Assembly: GCA_029706075.1 (NCBI GenBank)
Contig: JAINUG010000174.1
Span: 1,054,001 to 1,118,000, forward strand
DNA: 64,000 bases
Source of the DNA: Aldrovandia affinis
Taxonomy: Eukaryota; Chordata; Actinopteri; Notacanthiformes; Halosauridae
Reading direction: 5' to 3'
Numbering within the stretch: position 1 is the stretch's first letter; every line of letters begins with the position of its first letter. The translations under genes and the position numbers were made by a program. Shown piece after piece: positions 49,801-60,735 of this stretch. Below the pieces are notes generated by a model that was not told the origin of the DNA, searched no databases, and saw only the letters and a list, made by a program, of their open reading frames with translations.

Positions 49801-51872
49801 TATACAGCAATGCATGGCTGTGTAGTGCTACATCTGTCCTACATTGAACTCCATTGACAATTTTTAAATCATCCCTTTCTATTCAGTTCCAAGTGCAGGA
49901 CCGGTACAATTCCACATGCTGAGATTATCTCCAAGAGAAAATGTGTTGCTACACACATATAGGAAGGCCTGACGAGAGAACAAGGAGAATCTGGGAAGTG
50001 GCGTGGAGCTCGCTATTGGCATGGAGCTCGCTACATGATTGCATGGGGAGGGGGAGGGGGGGGGACTGCTTATGACGAGCACCAGTGCACAACCTGTGCG
50101 AAAACGATAAGAGCATCCAGCTTTCAGAGTGAGAGGCTGTTTTTGCCCCATCGATGCATCCTTCAAAAACACTCTGCCTCTTCCCGAGGCCAGCGGTTAC
50201 TGTGACTATTTGAAATCAAAACTACAATCACGAGGGCCAACATGTGAGGACCCTACAGTGCAAACTCAAGTCACTTCACTGTACATATAGCACAGCTGTT
50301 TGGTAGAGACAGACTACAATAAAGAGCCTGCCCGGAGACAGTACTGTATATACTGTTTCACTGGCAATTGTAGCACTACTGGTTTCAGCCCCTTGGCTCT
50401 GACAGCAAGGCCCTTCTAGCCATAACCTAAGGGGTTTTGTGAGAATAATTCATCGCGTGGAGCAAGCCAGACAAGACATGGCATAAACTGGATAATAAAA
50501 GCCATAAAGCAGCTACCTTCCATTTTATTAGCAATTTAGATTTAATGACAGATAAAATAATAGATTTGAGGAGGACTGGAGAGATGATGCCTTGGGTTTT
50601 TCACACCTCCGTCTTCGATGTTTCACACCTCTGCCTCAATTTGCATAATATTCAGCAGTTTTTCTTTTTTCTGATGAGCCCTGTAAAACATTTGGTAGAT
50701 GGAACACTAAAAATACTCCAGTCTGTATGGGTTGGTCTGCTGTTTACTGTCAATAGTTTGGATTTTCCTCAGCACTTATTTATTTTTTTCCCTGACAATT
50801 AGCGAAGCTGTGGAAAACGCACAAGTGGAAATGCTGTGGAGTGCCTGACCGTAAAAACACACATTCAACTCACCAGGATTGAAATAAATAATTAAGCTGT
50901 AGATAGGTCTTGTGAGATACAAGCAGAAATGATGGATGAGAGTGTGTGGGGGTGGCATGCACAGTACATGGCTCAAAAAGCAGACGATCAGGAATCGGAC
51001 CAGAATCTAGATACTGTATGAGACACAGCCTGGATCTCACTGCGTTAACAAAGCACTGATGGACTGATGGTCTTTCAATACATCCGTCCCCAACACCTGA
51101 GACAATTCAAATGACTAAAAGCCCATTCTGTAACAATGGAACACTGAGGGTCAGGAAACACAAAATCAGGCAAAGCTACTGGGATGGCAGGCATGTCATC
51201 CGCCAAGTTGTGGGTTGGCAGGGGATACCACATACCTGTACAGTGCCGGGAGTGGTATCTGAAAAGTAGTGTCATCAATAACCTTCACCGGATGGCTACC
51301 TTAGCTTGCTACGGTTCATGTGCTTTCATTAACATTAGCAACAAAGCACTAGCTAGCGTTCCACTAACATAAGTTGCTAAATGTAGTTACCTAGCAGTAC
51401 TGCTAGCTGTTTTCCCTGCCCAGTATGCATTGCTATGTGTAGTGGACCTACTGAAGGAAGGAAAGCTGTCTAAAACAGTTAAAAGGAAAAATGTTCACTT
51501 CAAACCTGAAATTCAAATTTCAAATTTGAAACACCAGCTACATTCTCCATACAAAAGTACAGACATCACCTTATGTAACATTACCTAAATCAATCCACTA
51601 AACTTAGGTGATTTGTGCCACTGTATGACTGTAAGTACCACTAACGCTAACAGCAGCTGGCAGCGCACAACAGAAATACGATGTGTCCTTGCTGCAGACT
51701 GGCACACAGTAAAGGCACATTTTTTTATGTTATGTTACCGTATCCATATACAGTATTATACATGTGTTAATTTGCTACCAATGTCGCCATTACCTGCTAC
51801 CTAGCTTGATAGTTTCAGCTACATGTTTATTTGAATGAACATTATACGGAAACATTATACAAAACAGTGGAC

Positions 51873-52230
51873 TGGCGGATAGTGTCTAATGCACCCATAT
51901 TTGGCTGGTCCTGTACGAGTGTGAACTGCCTATCAGGGACGTGGTTCGAAACCCATCTCTGCCAGACCGGCCCTGGCCGTTAGCCCCAATCGGGGGCGGC
52001 ATTTGGCTGTCCGCTCCTGAGGGAAGGAGGAGGGTGGTCGGCACAAACTCACTGTGAATCACGTAAGGGTGTCTCCAGAAAGGGGGTCAGTGAGTTCTGT
52101 TTTGAAGGAGGCGGATCGTCACCGGCCTCGGTATCTTGCCCCGTAGAGACTGGCGGCGAGTTTGTGGGGTTAATCAAAATAAATAGAGGGTATAATTAGC
52201 TTCCAAATTGGGCAGAATTTTTTTTTTTTA
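51873..52230 (+). mobile_element. tRNA-derived SINE, family B, copy 2 (most complete)
   Basis: The tRNA-like head includes GGATAGTGTCTAATGCACC and the B-box GGTTCGAAACC. The body has 'TTAGCCCCAATCGGGGGCGG' and CATTTGGCTGTCCGC as in copy 1 at 8293. The 3' part GAGGGTATAATTAGCTTCC AAATTGGG ends in a poly-T/A patch. This copy keeps a middle section (about 52095-52160) that copy 1 lacks. Confidence 0.8.
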
Positions 52231-53436
52231 AACAAAATTGTAAAAATTTTAAAAAGACTAAGCATTCAGGAAATAGACATTTTTATTAAATTCTTACTGG
52301 GCAGCTTTGACTGCCATGTATGAAAAGCGCGTTATAAAGTTATTATTATTATTACATGATCATTTTCATATCAATAATTTGGTATGCAGACAGATTTTTG
52401 GAATTGTGTTTTTTACAGATGTACGTATAGAGAGTATAAGCTATGCATATGTGAGTAACTTTTTTACGGGCTTTTTTATGCTGAAAATATTTTTGTTGAG
52501 ATCAATCACCAGACGCTGACCTGATCGTAGCGTTTTGCTACTTCATGGAGAGAAAATCCTTTGATCGAGTCATACCTGTCATGGAATTTACAACACATTG
52601 TTGGTCCATTCATTATATAAGATTTATGTAACCTCACTCTCCTCTCACAGCTGTATGGTAAAGCCAATTAACCACAATATCACACTTACAATCTATCCTT
52701 TGGATTATCACACTTACAATCTATTGGCATGCCACTAGAAAAAAAGGGGAAAAAAACAAATCCACATCAAACAGACCATGATGTGAAAAACTCAGCAGAG
52801 CATGAGGAATCAGCCTCATCCCATCATGCGCCTCTCTGTGACACTGGGGCCATGGCTGCCCAATCAGCTCCTCAACAGGGCCATGCCCAGGAGAGGAACA
52901 CCCCAAGTGGTGGGACGGTGGGGGGGGAACTGTAGGTGGCCGCCCCACAAACCCTATTAATAGATCTCTGATCCACCAACCCCCCATCCCCACCCCCATG
53001 CCAGAGGGAGAGATTACATGCTACACTGCATATATGCAGTCTTAGTCTCTTGAGAAGGGCATCCCTGGTATGAAGTCACAGATGGGGTTTTTATCTTAGA
53101 GAGGTATGGTTGAGGGTTATGGTTTCTCATCTGTCCATGGGTCCATTTTATTTATATTCATTTGTGATTTACGAGAACATTCACTCCCTAGAATTTTTGT
53201 CATTTTTGCCCACTCCAAACAATCCCACCCTTTAAAAACACAAACTCACTCCAATTGACACAGGTTTGTGTACTGAGTCTCTCTAGAGTAAAACATGGTA
53301 CTGGCCCTCGTCTCCCTTTCTGTCTGTCTCTATCCATCATTTTGCACAAATTTCACTATGTGCAGTACAGCACCGTGTTGTGTGTCTGTGTGTGTGTGTG
53401 CATGTGTATCATCTACACATAAATAAATCTCTCTGG
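52231..53436. other. Non-coding with a short duplication
   Basis: A tandem duplication of ATCACACTTACAATCTAT lies at 52679-52725. A (TG)n-rich stretch is at 53376-53402. No gene was seen. Confidence 0.4.
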
Positions 53437-53441
53437 GGTAC

Positions 53442-54267
53442 TGTGGAAGGCGTCGGTCTCAGCAGCGGATCAGGGCGATTAGCGGCCACGCCTACTGGCA
53501 GAGCAGCCAGCGCACGCACCGGTCTGGTGTTGCTAATCACATCGGTGTGCTTTAAAACTGCTCTGCTCTCTTCAGTAGGTGGCTGGAACAAGAAAGAAAA
53601 GGCGTGGGAGACCGAGGAGAAAGAAAGAAAGAAAGCAAAGCAAAGCAAAGCAAAGCTTTCGGTTATGGTTTAAATGGTTGTTGTGTTTATTTTGTTTATT
53701 TGGTTTGAAAACTCCCGGTCTGGTTCTCTGCCCGTGTCGGGATCAGAGAACGTCGAAAGATAAAATCAATAAAGAATCCGGTCCGTAGACCGAAAACTCC
53801 AACCCTGTTTCCAGACTGCTCTGTTCCGTACAGGGAGTGTCACGTGGCGTGTGACAAAGTGGTGCCGAAACCCGGGAGAAAAGAGCAGTCTGGAAACAGG
53901 GTTGGAGTTTTCGGTCTACGGACCGGATTCTTTATTGATTTTATCTTTCGACGTTCTCTGATCCCGACACGGGCAGAGAACCAGACCGGGAGTTTTCAAA
54001 CCAAATAAACAAAATAAACACAACAACCATTTAAACCATAACCAAAAGCTTTGCTTTGCTTTGCTTTGCTTTGCTTTCTTTCTTTCTTTCTCCTCGGTCT
54101 CCCACGCCTTTTCTTTCTTGTTCCAGCCACCTACTGAAGAGAGCAGAGCAGTTTTAAAGCACACCGATGTGATTAGCAACACCAGACCGGTGCGTGCGCT
54201 GGCTGCTCTGCCAGTAGGCGTGGCCGCTAATCGCCCTGATCCGCTGCTGAGACCGACGCCTTCCACA
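53442..54267. mobile_element. Palindromic LTR insertion (two inverted LTR-like arms around a PBS loop)
   Basis: The arms 53442-53822 and 53882-54267 are inverted copies, differing by one CAAAG unit (4 against 5) and one C/T substitution. The loop 53823-53881 holds the rest of a U5-like region ending GTGACA and, 3 bp later, TGGTGCCGAAACCCGGGA (53860-53877), which has the form of a tRNA primer-binding site. The left arm plus loop therefore looks like a 415-bp LTR (TGT...ACA) with AATCAATAAAG as a poly-A signal near 53765, followed by a PBS. The right arm is the same LTR in reverse, lacking its last ~34 bp. The unit is flanked by GGTAC on both sides (53437-53441, 54268-54272). There is no gag or pol. 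Confidence 0.88.
53860..53877 (+). other. Primer-binding-site-like sequence
   Basis: TGGTGCCGAAACCCGGGA begins with the TGG that pairs to the CCA end of a tRNA and lies 3 bp after the presumed LTR end, the normal position in LTR retrotransposons. The primer tRNA is not identified. Confidence 0.7.
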
Positions 54268-54312
54268 GGTACTATACCCAAACTGTTACAATGTTACATG
54301 TACAGTATGTCA

Positions 54313-54313
<1 letters not shown>

Positions 54314-54358
<45 letters not shown>
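54314..54358 (+). repeat. (CA)n microsatellite
   Basis: A CA run of about 45 bp begins some 45 bp beyond the palindromic LTR insertion. Confidence 0.95.
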
Positions 54359-54362
<4 letters not shown>

Positions 54363-54989
54363 AAGGTAATAAAATGCTTCTGTCTCTCAGAAGAAGCCCA
54401 CAGACAGAATATCTATCGGCAATACCCTTTTGTCATTGCCATTTTAATCTGAAATAATAATAATAATCAAATCTAATACGTTTTGTGTGCATTCAAATGT
54501 GGCCCATTTGTTGGAAACCGTGCATGGAGGAAATGCAGGAATATTCAGAAAGGTTTATAATGTACGCTGGCCCCATTCCTGTTTAAAAAGAAAGTCAGGA
54601 ACACAGAGTTTTGTACTACCCTGCTTTTGAACAGACTTGTGTGCTCACACTTCTCTGAGGTGCTCCAGCTAAGGCAGATGCAGTCAGCTGTCTAATTAGT
54701 ATTAGATATTTTGGCCGCATTGGGTATGTAGCCCAGCCCGGGGTCTTTTGAAATCCCACACGTCTAACAACAATCTATAGCCTTAAGTAAAATAAAAAAA
54801 TAAAAACATAATAGGATTTATTTCTTAGTGAAATATTGATATTTCTTAGAATTGTAGTTGACATTAAGTGCTGATTTTGTTCCCATCTGGCTCCAGTTTC
54901 CAGAATTCATTGAAAATGGTTACCGGAAAAAGACCTTTCAATCTGCACCAATACCGGCTTCTGGACACAAAACTGTGTCAATACCTTCT
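54359..54989. other. Non-coding, no feature seen
   Basis: AT-rich sequence. The last ~90 bases may already belong to the LINE that follows, but the frame is not readable. Confidence 0.35.
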
Positions 54990-56057
54990 CAATGACTAAC
55001 AATACTAATACACAGCCAATCCAATACAAGGTCAATCACAGAGCACATATCACCCAGCACAAGATGTATAGGATGGGATTCACAGACTCTGACACATGTT
55101 CACACTGCACATTAAACACCCCAGACAACTGTTTCCATTCCACTTGAACTTTTCTGACAAGCAGTAAGTGACAGAATATCCCTCCTTTTGAGCTGCAGCG
55201 TTCCACTCTCTCCATCCCTCTGTCCACTTGGAGACCTCTCGACAATCAACCCCCCTGTCAGAAACGCCAGACCCGTACTCATCGCCCTATCGCCAAGAAA
55301 ACGATTATCTTAAACTGGAGAACTAGAAATGCATTAAACATCACACAATGGTTAAATCTGCTCACAGATCCCATATCAATAGAAGCAATGACAGCCTCCT
55401 TCAAAAACCAAACTACACTCTTTGAAGAAATTTGGGCACCATTACATTATTATAAACTAGATGCACTCACCATGCAACACCATACAACATTCTCCATAAC
55501 GGGTAAACCCCCATTAATTATACAACTTCGTTTCCTGTCTTTAATGTTCATGTATTTATTTTATTTCACTGCATCATTATTACTACTATTATTTCCCTAT
55601 TATTTACTTCCTATTAGTTTATTATTGTTACTACCATTGTTTATTTCCATGTTGTCCTATATTTGTCCGTCTGCCCGTCTGTCTGTCAATCAGTTTGTCC
55701 CACCTAAGCTGACTGGCTGTTTGTCTACCTGTATGTGTGTCGGTCAGATTGCCTGGTCATCTGTCTGTCTGTCTTTGTAATTCACTTTCAGACTTTCTGA
55801 ATAGCACCATGGTGTCGGGGAGGGGGGGTTCTGGGGAATCTAGGGGGCGGGAGGGAGGAAGCTTAAATATTAAACACAGCTAAGGGAATTTTGGATCGGG
55901 GTGGGAAGGGATCAGAGGGTCTGAGCACTGGGGGACAGCTTAACATTCACCACTGTCAATTAATTTATCTACTGTGCTATAATTAAGTTGTCCCCCAGAG
56001 AGAGGGGGTGGGCCAAAGAAAATGATTATTTTGTTAAATATTAATAAAAAATAACAT
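54990..56057 (+). mobile_element. L1/Tx1-like LINE, ORF2 C-terminus and 3' UTR
   Basis: Plus-strand pieces read IQYKVNHRAHIT, 'HKMYRMGFTDSDTCSHC', then RKRLS/'KKTIILNW'-type sequence, 'NITQWLNLLTDPISIEA' and 'MTASFKNQTTLFEEIW'. This is the order found at the C-terminus of fish L1/Tx1 ORF2, including the cysteine-containing end domain. One stop and at least one frame change occur near 55145-55270. The 3' UTR contains pyrimidine-rich sequence, then G-runs (55812-55995), and ends in an A-rich tail near 56043-56057. The copy is 5'-truncated and dead. Confidence 0.8.
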
Positions 56058-58035
56058 ACCGGTCCCATGGTATGATAACTATAAATTATTCAAACCAGTT
56101 CATGTTAGACTTTATGGGGTTTTACACCTTTTCATCAAGAGCATCATCATTTAAAAAAAGAAAAAAAAAAATGGTTGCCTGTCAGCACAAGGCTAATGCT
56201 AAAATGGATACAAATTCAGATTCCACGCAGCGAGACCCAAGCCAACTTGACCTCAACAGAGTAGACTGCATCTACAGTTTGGCAAACAATTTATGTTTCT
56301 GGGTTGTCAAGAGCAATGTTTAAAAGACTAATTAACAACACATTTATCTGCAAATGTAAGTTTCTACAGTCGACAGGCAGAAGGAGTGAGGTGATGCAGT
56401 GCATTCTAGGATTTGTGTGATGATTAGAAAGCACTACTGTAGGCTATGAAGCCACAGAAGGATTTAAAATGAGCTCATGTTCTTGCTTATTAAATCCAAC
56501 CTTTCAACATGGACACCTTCTGCACTGGGAAAGGTGAGGAAAAACATATTACACTTCATATTTTCAGTGAAGTTACTCTTCAAGACTTTGAGATTCGGTC
56601 ACGTTATAGTCCCCTGAGCTGGGCTGCAATAGATGCAACGGGGTGCCATTTTAGCAGACATTTTCCCCACTTCTCCCACCATTTTAGTAACTTAGTTTAA
56701 ATCAAGCATAATCTACATTAACATCACAGCGGTGCAGAAATGGCTTCACTCTGATGTTGAAAGCAGCAGCTGTTGGGTGGAATAAACAGGTGGAAATAGG
56801 AGAAAAACGAGGAGATTGGGAGGAAGTTATCATTTGGGGAAAAATACAAAAAAATGAGATTACTGAAATGGGTTTTCAATGTAGGACGCGATGCATTCAC
56901 CTCAGATGTATGGGCTCTGTTATCAGTGGTGTGCAGCGCACACAACTCCAATGTCACTTCCATCTACAGGGCGAATTGACCCAGAATCACTACGCTTAGA
57001 GCATGCCTTTATGAGCTTCCAAGCTATTTCTAATGCATTTAAAAAAAAGAAAAACTTTAATTGTGGACCATATGTTCAGTCTTAAAATTAGCATATAAAA
57101 GCCATTAGCTGTTAAAAATGGTCAAGCCCAACTCTCAAAGTTTGCTTACCATCACTGTTTGGAGTTTATTGCCTGTACAAAGCACTGAAATTATACAATG
57201 ACTGCTAAGAAATGAAGAGCATAGGGTATTTTTTATGTTTTTGCCCCCTACAATGAATGCATTCAACCACTGACTGAAAAGCACACTTATGTTTAGCCTA
57301 TTTGTGGATATACTATTTATGTTTAATTCTTTATGGCTGTTAAAACAAATAAGCCATCACAATTTCTGCAGCAATCGGGACAGACACTCTGTTATTAAAC
57401 ACCATTCTGGTTTATAAACATTGGTAACAACGTTTTTTCAGCTGTGACCACCTGTATTACAGTCATAACCATCTCACTTTTATATGTGCATGTCATGATT
57501 CATAAAATGGAAACACAACCCTCCAAATGAAGTCTTCTCTTTCTTATTACATTTATTTCATGATGAAAGTATATGGGTGAGATAAAAGAATGGTTGAATC
57601 AATGAACAAGGGATGAATAAAGGGGGTTTAAAAAATGATGGCTGCACAGATAATTATATAGATAATTAAATACATAATTATATAGAGCAAGTCAGTACAG
57701 AGATACAAAACAGCATATTCTTGTTCTAGGGATTTAAGATTTAGTCAACAAGAAATCAGAACTGGTGGAGGATATCTCTGTCCTTGCCTGCATTGTAGAT
57801 GGCCAGGCCTTATTAAGACATGATGCATTCTATAGTAGGTAAACAATTTTTGAAGGCCACAGATCTACCAAAATGTGGAATTTACTGTCTAGACAAGCAT
57901 AGCATTCCTACTGTCAAAGTAACCAAAATCTTTCAAGAAACTTATGACTTCAGTAACTCTCTGAAGCATGTTTCAGTTGACATTTTCAATGTGTTTCATT
58001 GAGCCTCACAGACCAGGAGAGTTGCTGACCAGCTT
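56058..58035. other. Non-coding, no recognised gene
   Basis: AT-rich sequence with poly-A patches (56155-56170) and GATAATTA repeats near 57645-57680. A few minor open frames are present. None is recognised. Confidence 0.35.
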
Positions 58036-58112
58036 TTTATTTGTTATGGTTTGGGCAGCCATCTCGTAGGAGTCATTGGGTCCGATTATTCAATTAAATG
58101 CTCCCATATTCC
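58036..58112 (+). mobile_element. Tc1 relic, first part (split by a SINE)
   Basis: The plus strand reads 'VMVWAAIS' and GSHWVRLFN-like sequence equivalent to the VMVWEAILWESL region of the Tc1 copies at 1972 and 11130. The fragment stops at TCCCATATTCC, which is repeated after the SINE. Confidence 0.7.
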
Positions 58113-58454
58113 GGGCTCCCAGGTAGTGTAGTGGTAGAATGTCCGACACTGCCCACTGCGACCAGGGTTTTATTCCACCAGCCACACCAGTTTGGGCTCT
58201 GACCGGTAATGCCACTAGGGTTGGGGGAGGGAAGCCGATACGAGCTCACTGCGTATAGGAGTGCGCATACTGGAGTTACAGTGACGGCTTGGTGGGTTCT
58301 GACTCGGAAGAGGTGGTGCTCCGCCACATGTCACTGCCGGTTTCAGGACTACGGCAGTGAGCTCTTAATATGAGGGAGGGGGATAACTGACATGAAAAAA
58401 GAGGGTATAATTGGCTACTAAATTGGGGAGAAAATGGTGAAGAAGAAAAAAGTT
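58113..58454 (+). mobile_element. tRNA-derived SINE, family B variant, with 11-bp target duplication
   Basis: The head GTAGTGTAGTGGTAGAATG matches a tRNA A-box. The tail GAGGGTATAATTGGCTACTA AATTGGGGAGAAAATGG is shared with the copies at 8293 and 51873 and runs into an A-rich end. The direct repeat TCCCATATTCC lies at 58102-58112 and 58455-58465, marking insertion by target-primed reverse transcription into the Tc1 relic. Confidence 0.85.
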
Positions 58455-58608
58455 CCCATATTCCAAGACGATATTGCCCGCATACACACTGCTAAACGGA
58501 ATCAAGAGTGATTTCATGAACACCAGGATGAAGTCAAACACCTTCCATTGCCTCCCCAATCACCAGATCTAAACATCATTGAATGTTTATGGGAAGTTCT
58601 GGAACTGT
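58455..58608 (+). mobile_element. Tc1 relic, middle part
   Basis: The plus strand continues the transposase: FQDDIARIHTAKRN, then 'FHEHQDEVKHLPLPPQSP' and DLNIIECLWEVLEL. The 5' side of this part lost some sequence relative to related copies. At about 58608 the homology stops and resumes at 60529. Confidence 0.8.
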
Positions 58609-59310
58609 AAGAGGGTTGGAAAGAGCTGGCTGTATGAATAGTCAGTTTCTCTCCCTCCCTGCACTGTAGTACTGTGATCTGGATAACTTATCATCTGACA
58701 AATGGCTGGCCTGGGAACCATCAAAATGATTTTTAGACTGCCCTGTGAAGGTGAAACCCACCTACCCTCACAGTGGGGGCACCCACATCCCCTCCAGCTC
58801 CCAGTGTCCTGCAATGAACCCAGTTCTTCTTTTCGTTTCTTTGAAGCGTGGTGTTTATATGACATTTTCCCATTTCTGTACACAGTCCTTTGCATTTTTG
58901 TTGAACACTGCAAGGTCTTTTGAGCTGCAAGGGTTGGGTAGTAGAGAGCAGACAAGGCAGTGCTCCATAGTGTGGTCTGCTTCACCACATTCACAGGTGG
59001 TTGGGCTGGTCTTGTAGCCCCATCTGGCCAGAGCAGCTTTTGACCGTCCCGTTCTCGTTCTCAGGCAGTTGAGTGTTTTCCACTGGGCCCATGGTGCTTC
59101 TAGGCCAGGGGGGAGGTCTTCAGTGGGGGGTATTCCCATGACAGTTGGAGGGGGGTCATTTCCAAGCTTTCCCATCCAGAGTTCGATTCTGGTTTCTTCC
59201 CGGGACTTTGTTAGGGGCTGGACATGGCTGAGAAAGCTTCTTCTTGACTTTAGTCGCTGGGCCGGAGGGTGACATCCATGGAGGAGATGGCGTTCGTCAC
59301 TAGTAGCTTT
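58609..59310 (-). mobile_element. Non-LTR retrotransposon ORF2 C-terminal relic
   Basis: The minus strand reads 'WAQWKTLNCLRTRTGRSK', AALARWGYKTSPTTCECG and EADHTMEHCLVC. This matches the C-terminal CxC...H...C zinc-like motif that follows the reverse transcriptase in jockey/I/R1-type LINEs (RTG-x-GR-x-K ... CxCG ... H-x3-C). It is 5'-truncated and has frame breaks near the 3' end. It lies wholly inside the interrupted Tc1. Confidence 0.7.
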
Positions 59311-59394
59311 TGTTATCTCGACTCGGCTGGCAACCCAGTAAACGGGTCAAATACGGAATATCGTAAAGAACTGTTGTTATTTTGAAGGTGTGCA

Positions 59395-59745
59395 GCTGGT
59401 CTTGTCATTTGAATCACTTCCAATCTTCCGCAAGAGGCTCAAAACCCACCTCTTCAGACTCCACTACCACTGAACACTGTCCATCTAGTCAATCTGTCGT
59501 CACCACTGTTTACTTGTTCTACACTGTTTAAAAAACAAAACAAAAACAAAAAAACCCACTAACCTTTTCTTTCCCAGTGTTACAGGTATGATATGCAGAC
59601 GCCTGCAATGATGTCTATTGCTGTTTTACTGCACTGATCTTGTGCGCTAACTATGATTGTTCTTACCTTGTATTAATGCACATCTTGTAAGTTGCTCTGG
59701 ATAAGAGCGTCTGCAAAATGCTTAAAATGTAAATGTAATGTAATG
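59395..59745 (+). mobile_element. L2-like LINE, ORF2 end and 3' UTR
   Basis: FRKRLKTHLFRLHYH is readable at about 59424-59475, followed by the 3' UTR and the tail GTAAGTTGCTCTGGATAAGA GCGTCTGCAAAATGC with AAATGTAATGTAATG repeats. It aligns with the copy at 9120-9695. It lies inside the interrupted Tc1. Confidence 0.8.
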
Positions 59746-59759
59746 AACAACAATTTATA

Positions 59760-60045
59760 AAACAAACCAGCAGGTGGAGTACTGTCTAGGGCTGGTCAGA
59801 GATGTATAAAGGAAGTAGTAAAACCCCAGCTCGGGGAGTTCATTCGCTTAATGAAGGCTCCGGGCGCTCTAGTTTTCCATGTTTGGGGAATGTGTTATAC
59901 TGTGTTGTCTTGTAGGTTCTCCCCTATGTATTGTGTAATGTCTGTTTTCTGAGATTTGCTAAAGGCGGAAATAAATGTGCAAATCATCGCTTCAGCCTAG
60001 GTCTTCTTTTTCTCTAGCGCTAGTAAGGGAGAGATGTAACAAGCC
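59760..60045 (+). other. Possible LTR or promoter/poly-A fragment
   Basis: GATGTATAAAGGAAG near 59801 resembles a TATA box, and GGAAATAAATGTG near 59967 resembles a poly-A signal. The stretch ends CTCTAGCGCTAG ... GATGTAACA near 60042. The spacing would suit the R/U5 part of an LTR, but no matching 5' end or PBS was found. Confidence 0.25.
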
Positions 60046-60528
60046 GGGAGCAAGGCCGCAAGGACTGTTCCCACTCCGCCATCAGCGTGGGAGACGACAT
60101 TAGTCCTTCTGCGCTGTGTAGTCAGCCCTGCGTCATCACTAGAGTAGCGGACTTAGAATGTGTTCAGTAGTTGCACTGTATGCAGGCAGCAAAATGCTAC
60201 AAGTCTGGAATCTCAGGGTACCAGGCAAACCATGGGATGGTTTCTATGTCATGGGCCCTAGAGAACAGGCCCTTCGACTCCTTTGTGGCTGTTACAGGGA
60301 CAGGGGCAAACACATGTCTGTGGTATATATTGTCTAATTGTACTTAATGTTAGTTGTATAGTTTGTCCGGATCACCTTCCCCAAAATGCTCCAGATGAAA
60401 GTGGCGGTCTAAGTGTCACAATTGGCCATGTAATATGGTGTTGATAATTAATACAATTAATTAAAATGTACTAAAATGTCACACGATGCATGTCACACGG
60501 TACATTTTTCCTACAGAACATATGAATT

Positions 60529-60735
60529 AGATTTACACCACTTTCATCTCTCAAAGAAATGGAGGGTTTCTTTCTTGAATAATGCTCCAGTATCCCACTA
60601 GAACAGTTAAAAACTGTATAACAGCTTTCCAAGAAGGATTTAAGCTGTTCTGAAGGCAAAGGGCAGCCCAACTCATTAGTTAAGAAATATTCATATATTA
60701 TTTGGTGTTTACATTATTTTGTCTACACCCTTGTA
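60529..60735 (+). mobile_element. Tc1 relic, last part and right end
   Basis: Transposase homology resumes with IRFTPLSSLKEMEGF, then a 'SIPLEQLKTV' and FPRRI-like C-terminus. The terminal repeat TTTGGTGTTTACATTATTTT GTCTACACCCTTG follows at 60701-60733, with TA after it. Together with 58036-58112 and 58455-58608 it forms one Tc1 of the same family as the copy at 1972. Confidence 0.8.

Larger units (their letters stand above)
44143..51872. other. Long stretch without recognised genes
   Basis: Contains a (TG)n run at 46779-46831, a perfect 14-bp-stem hairpin at 46467-46502, GTTAG/CTAG-rich low-complexity sequence at 47850-48200 and 51290-51420, and a G-run at 50045-50064. No exon or RNA gene is supported. 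Confidence 0.35.

Noticed and set aside
53442..54267. Interpretation as a foldback DNA transposon
   Set aside because: The poly-A signal, the PBS-like loop, the TGT...ACA boundaries and the 5-bp duplication fit an LTR origin better. No foldback-type subrepeats or transposase are present.
53442..54267. Interpretation as a sequencing or assembly foldback artefact
   Set aside because: An artefact would not create a matching 5-bp GGTAC on both outer sides or an asymmetric loop with a PBS. Read-level confirmation is still needed.
53380..54369. Mirror-image open frames in the palindrome (e.g. 53380-53673 and 54281-53916)
   Set aside because: They are the same LTR sequence read from each arm. They contain no gag or pol motifs and include the simple CAAAG repeat.
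55388..55780. Open frame that looks like a membrane protein
   Set aside because: Its first third is the L1/Tx1 ORF2 C-terminus, and the hydrophobic remainder is translation of T-rich 3' UTR.
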